Notes under the pieces: model-generated | Database searches by the model: none | Told to the model about the DNA's origin: nothing | Seen by the model: only the letters and a program-made list of their open reading frames with translations | Made by a program: the position numbers and the translations under genes | Shown here: one piece after another, positions 55,277 through 64,000 of the stretch | Position numbering within the stretch: the first letter of the stretch is position 1 | Layout: every line of letters begins with the position of its first letter | Assembly (NCBI GenBank): GCA_944472155.2 | Contig: OX235277.1 | Location: 29,894,804-29,958,803, forward strand | Source: Trichobilharzia szidati | Taxonomy: Eukaryota; Platyhelminthes; Trematoda; Strigeidida; Schistosomatidae | Direction: 5' to 3' | DNA length: 64,000 nt

Positions 55277-55533
55277 TTTACACCAATCAGATACTGGCAA
55301 ACTTTGTCCTCGAAAAATGTATTACGTAGTGCAAGGTGTAACCTAGAAGGGATGACTAACTGTAAGTTAGAAAAGAGGCAGAAGTTGGCATGACGAAATA
55401 AGTGTGTGGCGTATGTGAAGTCCCTTCTTACGATACTGAGGGACTCTGTTTAACACTGGGAGGCATTCATACGGGAATTCTCGATGTCCGAAGATGAAAA
55501 GGTGCTGCTGTTCTTCTTTTCTCCTCTGGCTAA

Positions 55534-56282
55534 TCAAGTTGGACAGTGTTCCAGACTACGTTTGTGGACTTGACGTTGCGTACGGCCAATATACTCTGCT
55601 CCACACAAGCAAGTTAATTGATAAATATACATTGAAGTGGCCGAAATCGGTATCTTATCCTTAACGTTAGGCTGGATTGACTGTCTGCTGGAGAATGTGA
55701 TACGTAAGGTGGCTGTTTGAAATGTCTTCTTCAGACATTCAGAAAGGCGGTTTCTGAGAATTTCCGCTGCGATGTCTACCGTAAATTCCAAGTTCACGAA
55801 GAGAGTTTTCTGAGGCGACAGAGGCTTCTCTTTCATGCTTTTATCTATGAATCTTGGTGGATACCCGTTCTCTAGTAGGGTATCACATAATAAATTTAAT
55901 TCTTTCTCTGTCGTATCTTCCAAACAGATTTTTTCAATCCTTGAACTTAATGTACGTACCAGTTTTCGCTTTCGGATCAGTGGGATGAAACTCTGGAAGT
56001 TGATAAACTGTCCCATCCATTTTGTCTTGCTATATATCGATCTTTGAATCGTACAGTCCTGTCTTTTAGTAAGCAGTACATCGAGGAATGGAAATGCCAC
56101 GTTCGATTCCCGTTCTAAGGTGAATTTTGTTGATTAGTGTGCTGCATTGAAGGTTTTGTGGAGATAATCTAAGTCAGATTTTTCATCACAAATTATGAAC
56201 GTATCATCTACGCATCTCCTGTATAAGTGCAGTTGACTTATCAAAGGATCGAGGATGTTGTTTGTTCTAAAGGTTTCTTTGT
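55534..56282 (-). pseudogene. PLE reverse transcriptase C-terminus and GIY-YIG domain
   Basis: The minus strand starts with the RT active site LYRRCVDDTFII near 56200 and HKTFNAAH, then a stop. It goes on (55534-56100, open) with FPFLDVLLTKRQD, SKTKWMGQF (the PLE-specific block after the RT palm), RTLSSRIEKICLED and ENGYPPRFI, and ends with the GIY-YIG core YQLTCLCG, AEYIGRTQRQVHKRSLEH. This joint RT plus GIY-YIG arrangement is diagnostic of Penelope-like elements, which copy RNA at the nicked target. Active-site Asp-Asp and the YIG and Arg residues are present, but the copy is truncated at both ends and has a nonsense codon. It sits between inverted repeats. Confidence 0.8.
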
Positions 56283-56365
56283 TAAATATAATCACGATTG
56301 TACAGCTTATGAAAATGCATCACCGAAAAGAAAATTTTCTTCGCTGTTTATGCCTTTTTATTATG
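56272..56365 (-). repeat. Inverted repeat right of the PLE relic
   Basis: Partner of 55183-55276. The pair brackets the PLE relic, like the inverted terminal sequences described for Penelope-type elements. Confidence 0.75.
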
Positions 56366-56889
56366 ACTCAATATAGGAATATTTCAGAGATATTTCCTGT
56401 ATATGGTAGGATGAATTTTCTTTCGAAGAGATAAGAAAAAGGGGCGAAATTCATACAAGTTCACTTCATATTGAAACTTACGATGAAGATGCTGTCCAGA
56501 AAGACAACGAAAGTTCCGCAGTCAAATCACCCATCCTAGAGAATGCAACTACTTCAACAACAGAACATTTCGATCCAAGACAGATTATATCCTTAACGGG
56601 AGAGTGAATGATTCCTGAGAAATTCAACAGATTACCTGTGCTGTAACTGCGTGGTTGTGTTTATATTTGCACTGAAGAAACCACTGAGTGGCACTGTAGT
56701 GCAGCACAAAAATGTACGTTATAATTGTTGATTTAGGGCTTGAAAATAGAGTTACATGTTTTATTTGTTTAGAAGCTAATTTTGCACTTTCTTTGGTAAA
56801 TTACTTTGGAGTAAAGTTCCTGGCCTCTGCTGACGTACTGACTCCAAGTACGAACGCTGTGATAATGTCTAAGGATTGTGATGATCTTA
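56366..56889. other. Unassigned DNA leading into SINE pair
   Basis: A + frame at 56712-56924 (70 codons) has no domain; its right part (ACGTACTGACTCCAAGTACG) also precedes other second-family SINEs. Confidence 0.35.
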
Positions 56890-57060
56890 TTTTGGTTGAC
56901 GGTGGCCACCAGTCTAGCCGATAATGAGTGTTTCGTCTAATTGGGACCTGTCAGTTGGATGAACTTGAATCCTGTAGTGGGTGATGTTGTTCCCGCCGAG
57001 ACTCGAACCCCAAACACATTGTTTCAAACACCAAAGCATTATTTATATGACCACCTAAGC
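56890..57060 (-). repeat. tRNA-headed SINE, second family
   Basis: CCGCCGAGACTCGAACCCC holds the B-box complement and ACCACCTAAGCCAC the A-box complement. Confidence 0.6.
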
Positions 57061-57074
57061 CACGAAAACGCCAT

Positions 57075-57215
57075 CTCTTTGGCGTTTGAAACTAAGTGCC
57101 AGTGAGAACACCATCAACTACCGGGAATGCAGCCACCATTCTGATAGTGAGTCTAAAGTAGGATAGAATTCGCATCCTAGATTCCAATGCTAGTCACCAC
57201 TAATCAAAATTAATC
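57075..57215 (+). repeat. tRNA-headed SINE, second family, inverted to its neighbour
   Basis: GGCGTTTGAAACTAAGTGCC, CTACCGGGAATGCAGCCACC and GATTCCAATGCTAGTCACCA read in the opposite orientation to the copy at 56890. Confidence 0.55.
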
Positions 57216-58629
57216 TTTATGATTTTGTTATAATGGGTTGCTACTATCACAAATCAATTTTTCATCATTTATAATTTACTCTGACATCATATCTTACTTA
57301 ATCTTTTAACAAATAATTCTAAAAGGTATATATATTTTTTAAATAAAATTAGAACTAATTAGTATGAAGTGTTTTGGTTCACAATTTTTTAATATGGAAA
57401 TATGTTTACATCAAAACTTCTCATGAAAGAATTATCTGTAGTGAAACATAATTCTGACCACTTCTAGAAATGCCGAAATCAACTGGACTGTTCTCTTTTT
57501 GATTCCATTGATTTTATTTCATATTGCTGGACTGAATCAAGAAGTTGTTTAGCAGGACATTTTTGGCTGTACTTAGGGGAAGAACCCATAAGGTACTTTC
57601 GGTAGGAAGTCTCCACGTCCTTCTGAACCTGTAAATATAAAGAGGAATAGGTGTTGATAATCAGTAAACTGGGTGATAAGCTTATCCTGGATTTGGTTAT
57701 ACTTCACATTCAATAACATTCCAGCTTTTGAGCGTTTCTGAAATATTTCAGATATCTGGTGACATGTGTTGTGAACCTACTAAGAATTAAACTAATAATG
57801 GTCAGATTAGAATCACATAGAGCACGGTGCAATTTTGGTCAGTAATTAAGTAGTCGGTAATTTTTTACTTCTATTTGGAAAACATGGAATTTCAACATAT
57901 TGTTTATATATGTATGTGTCTATTTCTTTATTTCACGTTAAAGTATTTTTACTGTCAAATCTAAGCTTGTCAGAAAGATGTTGGTGAACTGAAGGTAGTC
58001 GTTAGTGATATTCACCATAAACGAAGTAATTACTAATGAGGCATCTTCTAGTCTTCACTACTAACAAAGATCCTTCAACTAGATTATTAATATTTGCTCA
58101 CCATTTTGAATTTTGACGCGCTGGCTGAAATGACAGCAGAAATCGATTTTAACCGAAGCTTTTGATTTCCTACCGAGTGATATTCAGAATCAGAATGCAA
58201 ATGAATTATTATTGAAATATCTTACTAACCGGGCAGAGTTGGTGTTACATTTTGGTAAACGAATCAGTGTTTTGCTCATTCAACAATGAGAATCATATAG
58301 ACTAGTAGACTGACTGGCTGAGTTTCATTATGTAACTCTGCACAGAATTGCACCAGTTCAAGTTGCCACACACTCCAGCTATCAAATAAAGGTAGAGTGA
58401 AAAAGCGAAAAAAGATTCAAAAGAACTACAATGAGCAGAAATATGCATGAGAAAGGAATGAGAGTAATATGGAAAAACATGATGATTTAATGAATATGGG
58501 AGGTCACAAATAGTGAACTGATCTGCACCAGTGAGAACAATTTTGAGCAATTTCACCGATAGTCTAAAGCCATTGGTTCTTATCATTTTATGGACTTCAA
58601 ATAGGCAGTGTACATCTTCATATATGTCA
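57216..58629. other. Unassigned AT-rich DNA
   Basis: No supported gene; the minus frame 58302-58586 has no recognisable domain. Confidence 0.3.
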
Positions 58630-58880
58630 GGTCAACTGTCCATGGACTGATCCCAGGTTTTGGTTTGACAACCCCTAACTCTATTCCAGTGTAATCCTAT
58701 GTCAGCTAACATAGCTTATCGAGAAGGCGACGCCTGGACAAGCACAGCGTCTTTCCTAGCCATCTCAATAGATGCAGTTTCATGCAGTTTTGTGCAGCTA
58801 TGCTTTCTTTCTCGATTACCATTTGTGGTGTCAGGCAGATCACATATTCTCAAGTGAATAGTTTCGGTGAAATTTCAACT
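58630..58880 (+). repeat. Dispersed repeat, partner of 44370-44640
   Basis: CATGGACTGATCCCAGGTTT, then CTAACATAGCTTATCGAGAA; the end (CGATTACCATTTGTGGT) also matches 29270-29290. Confidence 0.45.
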
Positions 58881-58964
58881 CGTCCTGTGTAAATTGCAAT
58901 TTTCATTCAAGTTAATTATTTCTGTTTTCTCTGAATAACTTCAATCCAATATAATTGAGAACTG

Positions 58965-59165
58965 AGTCGGTGGCACAGCGGTTAGGACGCTCGTCGACCA
59001 TGCACATGATCCCGGGATTCGATTCCAGACCGATACACACCTGATATCAATGGTCGGCCTGCTAAATTTGGGCTACCGATATCACATGTTGAAAATTCCA
59101 TACTTGTACCAAAAATACTGTGTGGAATCAAGCTACAAAAAATTAAAACAAATGAATAAATAAGC
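58965..59165 (+). repeat. tRNA-derived SINE, third family
   Basis: The head reads GGTGGCACAGCGGTTAGGAC (A box) and GGGATTCGATTCC (B box), well preserved. The body ends CATACTTGTACCAAAAATAC, GTGTGGAATCAAGC, and the tail is A-rich with AAAT/AATAA units. Transcribed by Pol III if active. Confidence 0.7.
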
Positions 59166-59919
59166 TTTTTTCTGTTATGAATATTTTCACTAACATGTAC
59201 AATAGAAACTAATACAATAGGACTACTAGTGCATACTTGTTAAATTCACTTTGTCCTTATCGGGTAATCGTCAACTTCTATTTTTCAACTGTTGCACTCT
59301 ACTACTGAAGTATACTAACAAATAGAAAAGGAAAGAAATCAGAAAATAATCTACAGAAATATATATATGTATATATACATATATTCTAATACTGAAGAAT
59401 GATGAAGTTTACGGATAAAAAACTTTCTGTATACACTATCTGTGTGATTAACAGTTTTATTTGAGTAAAACGTAAGAATTACTTAAGAAAAAAATATCCT
59501 GAAAAACGACTTTTTATCGATCTAATTATTATGACCGATAATACGATCTAGCAGATTATTCACAGTTATAATGTCAACCATAACAGCACAAATGAGCCTG
59601 CTTGCGAAATAAGACAGAATACTAACTGTTGATAAGGTCTTTGGCGTTTTAATTAACAGTAAAAAACTAGTACATAGTAATTATATATGTATGTATATAT
59701 AGAGAGAAATTTAAAAAGATCGAATCAATCAACAGACTAAACATCGATCCAATATCACTTAGCAAGCAGTACCTATAGAAAAAGATAAGATCAACTGCTA
59801 TGTTAAATATAGCTCTTCATATCGACATGGAATTAAAGGCATACAACAACAAACCCAGGGGGTTCATAACATTGATGAATAACAATAATAATGATAATAA
59901 ACTCAATGCAGCTTTCCTC
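59166..59919. other. Unassigned AT-rich DNA
   Basis: Contains a self-complementary ATATATATGTATATATACAT tract at about 59360-59382; no gene. Confidence 0.3.
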
Positions 59920-60070
59920 AAAGCCAGTATCAGTTAGAGAATCAAAGAAAACCAGGGAACACTGGACATCACCCACGACCCAGTCACGGATCAAATCCAG
60001 GATCTTCAGGTTACAAGGCCAGATTGTTTAACATTCAGCCTTTTGGGTTAGAATTCAGTGATGTGTGAAT
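59920..60070 (-). repeat. Sm-alpha-like SINE, deleted in the core
   Basis: AGTATCAGTTAGAGAATCAA, ACCAGGGAACACTGGACATC and GGATCTTCAGGTTACAAGG; the hammerhead region is missing. Confidence 0.5.
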
Positions 60071-60299
60071 TATAACTTTGTTAACAAGCTGGTCTAAAGC
60101 TTTTGTAACTTCATGTAAATTAACATATTTGTCCAGGTGTTTTATTTATCAAAAGTAGTTTCCATTACTCATTTTTATTGAGTTAGGATGGATTAACGGC
60201 AAGTGAAGAATTACTGAAACCTGGTGAATGGTAGTTAATTACCTGACTCAGGATTGTTTAGAACTTTACCGGTGACTGAAACACAATAAGTCAAATTTT

Positions 60300-60425
60300 C
60301 ATACATTATCAAGTGGTGGTTTGCAGGTATTTGACTGATTTCAAGTTGGGTGGTGAACTGACTTCGTTTAGAGAACTGTGGAAAATCAGGGCGCACTCAG
60401 CAGTTATTGGTCAGAAATGATGTGC
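60300..60425 (-). repeat. Sm-alpha-like SINE fragment
   Basis: CAAGTGGTGGTTTGCAGGTA and CTTCGTTTAGAGAACTGTGG, a 3' part only; it abuts the full-length copy at 60440. Confidence 0.5.
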
Positions 60426-60439
60426 TAATCACTGGATTC

Positions 60440-60655
60440 GATCCCATTGGTTGAATGGTCTGCGAGCTCTCGTTGTGGTCCTGGGTCTGATGTTCAGGGG
60501 AATCATGTGTGCATACTGATGAAGAGTGCTAAGCAGGGACGAAACAATTATTCAGTGTCCTTCCGTTCTCAATGGTTCTTTAACGAAAGCCAGTTCCTGA
60601 CCACTCTTGAAACCTATCGAATCCCTGCGAACCATTACTTGAAAATTAGTTAAGT
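60440..60655 (+). repeat. Near-complete Sm-alpha-like SINE with hammerhead-like core
   Basis: In order: A box TGGTTGAATGGTCTGCGAGC, B box GGTCCTGGGTCTGATG, then CTGATGA (60516-60522), a stem-loop region, and GGGACGAAAC (60536-60545). The tail follows with CAATGGTTCTTTAACG and GAACCATTACTTGAAAATT. CTGATGA and GAAAC are the two invariant hammerhead boxes. Active hammerheads are known from Sm-alpha repeats. Here extra and changed bases in the stem between the boxes make self-cleavage doubtful. The + frame 60447-60653 is a shadow. Confidence 0.7.
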
Positions 60656-60809
60656 ACTCACTAGAGGCTGAAGTTGCCTGAAGCTATATTGGGAAGTCCT
60701 AATCAGTGTGGTCAACTGAGTTGGCTGTCAGGACAAATACACGCCCATGATACTGGCTGGCGGTTTTGCTAGATGTCGCAAATTGGTTAAAGTCCCATTT
60801 GATGGATTA

Positions 60810-60900
60810 TTTTGTTTCATCCCTGTGCTTGAATGGCTAAGAGGTCTCCTTGTAAGCCAAAGGTCCTGGTTTCGATTCCCGGTGAGGCACCGCTGCTAGA
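60810..60900 (+). repeat. tRNA-like SINE head, fourth type
   Basis: GTGCTTG at the start nearly pairs with GAGGCAC at the end as an acceptor stem. A box TGGCTAAGAGG, B box GGTTTCGATTCCC. One mismatch in the acceptor and one in the T stem argue for a tRNA-derived repeat, not a working tRNA gene. Confidence 0.5.
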
Positions 60901-62514
60901 GGTTTATAGCCTAGGATGAAACAGGTGTACAGTAATCTATAGTTTTCTCCCCGATGTCGGTTTTTGCAAAGAAACTTCACGTATTAATCAACTAGTGAAT
61001 GGATAAAATATTCAGGATAGCTGGTTTTCAATTAAATTCTTAAATTTTCTCGTATAAGTAGGCACTTCAGAGTTTAAAAGACACTTTAAACGTTTGTTCA
61101 CCAGAGTCTCCAACCTAAAAAGACTTTCATTTATCTAAGCAGTCTTGCTTGTAAAGGATTAGTTTAATTCAAAATCCATAAAAGTCTTTATTACAATATA
61201 TCTTTCCTCAAATCTATCAAGTATAATCAAACAAAAAACAAAGTTCATATTATCTTTAATTTCCCTGAATTATGCAAAGTAATTATAATAGTTATCTTAT
61301 CATACGAAGTAGAGCATATGAGATGTCTCATTTTTGTACAACAAATGTTTGATATCTTGTGCTCAGCTTCTCCAATGTATGCTGATAAATTTGTGGTTTA
61401 CTTTCGACTGTACATGTGAGTATGTCAGTGAGTATATATAAGCTTCAGTGATGATCGTAAAAGGTAGTTTTAATGTGTACTTTATTTATTCCAGGGACAG
61501 AAATATCTGATTGGTTTTTTCTCCTTCGAGAAATTATAATCACTATTATTATTATTATTACTATACACCTGGGAGTGTATAAACTGAATTTAAACAGATT
61601 TGAAATTCTCGATTATTGCTGCTATCTGTTGACGTAGTTTATTTTTCTCTCTAGACTTGTATATCTAAAAAGGTTCCAGGGGTCTGGATAATTTTTTTCT
61701 TTTACAATTTAAGTTGCAATATTTCAGTTCTCATCATTAAGAACCGCTGGATTTTTTATTTATTTTTTCATCGACTTTTTTCTCTCTGTTCTATTGTCTA
61801 CTAGCTTTTTTCTTTTATTAATTATTGTTTATTTTTTCCAAGTATTGAATTCAATCAAGTCTTGAACACTGAAGTCATTGAAGCGCGGGTTTTAAATGTA
61901 CTTTTATTACCCTAGTATATTATCTCCACATGTACACTGCATGAGAAAGAAAACTTTTTATAATCAGTTTTTTTGATAGATGATAAGTAGGAAACCAGAG
62001 TAAGACAAGAAACTCAATAGTATTATTGATATGGATTTATATAGAAATCAAGTGAGGAGGATATGCTTTAGTTTTCTTTTTATCTAATTTGTTATTGCTA
62101 TTATTTTTTTATATATGTATACTTCCCGCTGTGATTGTTTTCTATTTTGTAATTCACACGTGCTTTGAATTTTTTGAATAAGACCTGACCTCAGTTGCAA
62201 ATGTATCTAAGTCCTAATGCGATGTATGATCACCATAATCTGTGAAACCTGTTTAAGGAGGAATTCCCTCTGTGTGTGTGTGTGGGCGAAATTAAATGAT
62301 CTGACGCAGTTTTCAGGTCTGACGTTACCAATCTTACAATGACTCAGGTTTTTATTTCATTTCCAGTTGTTTCCCTCTTAAATCAAATCGAATTTGCAAT
62401 TTACACAGTTTGAGATGACATTTCATCATAGTTGCCTTTGGAAACGGAAAGTATTCAGTTCTCGAATTGCAAGAACTGAGAGTCTGATTTATGCTGTTGT
62501 CAGTTCACCCAAGT
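60901..62514. other. Unassigned AT-rich DNA with microsatellites
   Basis: Contains an (ATT)n tract at 61543-61561 and (TG)7 at 62271-62284; long T-rich runs at about 61690-61850. No gene seen. Confidence 0.35.
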
Positions 62515-62660
62515 AGCTAACCAGAGCTCAGTTGCAAACGATCGAAACGGCCGTTTTGTGTTTAGATCACTTCGATCTGGCTAGCAACCACTGCTGGTTG
62601 ATTTGAGCAGTATACAGTTACTCATCTCAATCAGTCAGTAATATGTAGGGTTTCTCTTTT
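62515..62660 (+). repeat. Dispersed repeat, partner of 29100-29250
   Basis: TAGATCACTTCGATCTGGCT, then GCTGGTTGATTTGAGCAGTA, diverged from the copy near 29155. Confidence 0.4.
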
Positions 62661-63044
62661 ACATAACCACTAGTTTTTAAGTTGAAATCATACAAAACTA
62701 TCCCTACAAAAAGCGGATCTCTTAATTCTTATATCTGGTATCTAATCCAGTGCAGTACAGATTAAGAAGGAGTGGGTGAGTAAAAGATATAGTTAGTCAC
62801 ACAATCTAGGAGAATACCTATGTGTCACTCATTCATATGTTATCCCGAAAAACACTATATACAAATGAAACGAAATTGAGGTCTTCTCAACAGCCGTGTC
62901 TTGTTAATCAGGTGACAAAACATCAGGGTGTTAGATCAATGTGTAATGGTAATAGTCTTATTCAGGTTTATCTCTTTCCATCACCTGATTACACCACTTT
63001 TTAAGACGAACTTTAAGAACATCAGTCGTAAATCTGTTTTTGAT
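62661..63044. other. Unassigned DNA
   Basis: Nothing assignable; the 60-codon frame at 62822-63004 has no domain. Confidence 0.3.
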
Positions 63045-63215
63045 TGATGGTGACTAATAGTGGAATCTACGATGCTTATCTCGTTTTATTTGAGACTCAT
63101 CATGTGGGTGTACCTGCATTACAATTTTATGATAGGGTTCCCATTGAGACTCGAACACTACACCCATCATTTTGAATGCCAAAGCACTATCCGCTCGGTT
63201 ACGAAAGCCACAAGA
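63045..63215 (-). repeat. tRNA-headed SINE, second family
   Basis: GATGGTGACTAATAGTGG, CATTGAGACTCGAACACTAC and GCTCGGTTACGAAAGCCACA. Confidence 0.55.
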
Positions 63216-63769
63216 GGAAGTATGGGGCATACTAGATTCCTGTGGTAGTTACCATCCACGGAAGAGTGTCATATTAATCCTTAGACATCATAGAAGCATC
63301 CGTACTAGGAGCCGGCATGTCAGTAGAGACCAAGCATTTCGGTTCAACACAATCAGTCAACAGCAGATGTAAATTTACATTAAAAATATAATATCAGCAA
63401 TAATTGTTTACTAGTGTATAATTTAAAGTGGCTTATGCAGGCAGTATACATTTTATGAAGCATTGTTGAAATTTAGAATTACTACAGAACTGTTTTATTT
63501 GGGTTTGGACTTGATTTTCGAAATCAGAGATGCGTGATTAATGAAAAAATTTATATTACAGTAGGAACTTGGACATTAGTGATTCAAACTTTTTCCACCA
63601 AACCGATCTGATCCAAATATAGTTTTTAAAATTCACTTGTAATATGCTTTTGAAAATAGTTGAATGTAGAGTTAACCGTATGCGTCATACTGATAATTGA
63701 GAGTAACTTAATCGTTGAAATTGTAATAGAGATAAACCGTATTCTATTTAGAATATTAAAACACCTTTA
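63216..63769. other. SINE-associated and unassigned DNA
   Basis: 63230-63370 (GTTACCATCCACGGAAGAG, then AGACCAAGCATTTCGGTTCA) matches the sequence beside the second-family SINE in the arms (about 26850-26960). The rest is unassigned. Confidence 0.35.
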
Positions 63770-63925
63770 TACCCTGGTGGGGACATGTACTACTGAAGAG
63801 TCCCAGACTAGGACAAGACAGCTATCCCGTACTCCCTGTTGATTTTTAAGTGGCTCTCTAACTGATATCAACCCATCGGCAAAGCTGAAATCAATAAATT
63901 TCCTATAAACTAACACTAGAAAACA
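63770..63925 (+). repeat. Sm-alpha-like SINE, 5'-truncated
   Basis: TACTACTGAAGAGTCCCAGA then CTAGGACAAGACAGC, a decayed hammerhead core whose GTCC/GGAC stem is intact but whose GAAAC box reads AAGAC; tail GGCTCTCTAACTGATATCAA. Confidence 0.6.
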
Positions 63926-64000
63926 GTTAATTTATCTGTTAACTTTGGTAAGACTATGTCTACTAAAGCAAACGTGGCAGTGACTTAAGTGAAAGGGGAC

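Noticed and set aside
58965..59045. Possible functional tRNA gene
   Set aside because: A and B boxes are good, but the sequence continues directly into a SINE body and A-rich tail, and no acceptor stem closes it.
60810..60900. Possible functional tRNA gene
   Set aside because: Acceptor and T stems each have a mismatch, and the anticodon stem cannot be drawn cleanly; better as a SINE head.
1..64000. CRISPR arrays, operons, rRNA genes
   Set aside because: No regularly spaced repeats, no bacterial gene organisation and no rRNA-like sequence seen.

Overview
The window looks like part of the genome of a blood fluke (Schistosomatidae, most likely Schistosoma). There are no long cellular open reading frames. 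The DNA is AT-rich from about 17.7 kb onward and visibly less so before that. It is packed with repeats of types known from schistosomes: CsRn1/Boudicca-like Ty3/Gypsy LTR retrotransposons with the CHCC Gag finger, Penelope-like element (PLE) fragments with GIY-YIG endonuclease domains, and many short tRNA-headed SINEs, some carrying a hammerhead-ribozyme-like core as in the schistosome Sm-alpha family. No genes of bacterial type, rRNA or CRISPR were found. The species cannot be fixed from sequence alone.

Region 1-18.8 kb is a nest of mobile elements. A + strand Gypsy integrase relic (about 450-1340) is followed by poorly explained DNA and a solo LTR (about 3625-3964). Next is a relic of a metazoan 'transposase domain' gene (about 4389-5434), interrupted by LTR element 1 (5435-11130, minus strand, 351-bp LTRs). 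LTR element 2 (11935-17647, minus strand, 381-bp LTRs, 4-bp target duplication ACTG) follows. Both elements keep almost identical LTR pairs although their gag-pol is broken. Exon-like + strand segments with good splice signals and compatible phases lie on both sides of element 2 (11402-18723). This suggests that it landed in an exon of an unrecognised host gene, or of an older transposon gene.

Region 18.8-57 kb is mostly old AT-rich repeat debris. Its largest feature is a pair of nearly identical inverted arms of about 5.0 kb (23714-28717 and 47756-52763) around a 19.0-kb spacer. The spacer holds PLE fragments in both orientations, many SINEs, a 43-bp perfect hairpin, a 472-bp MITE-like element, and a small candidate first exon encoding a signal peptide (34506-34584) behind a TATA box. 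Right of the arms lie two different GIY-YIG element relics (54655-55085 and 55534-56282), the latter flanked by inverted repeats. From 57 to 64 kb only SINEs, microsatellites and unassigned AT-rich DNA are seen.

No conventional, confidently identifiable host gene is present. The candidate host exons are reported at low to moderate confidence and need transcript evidence.
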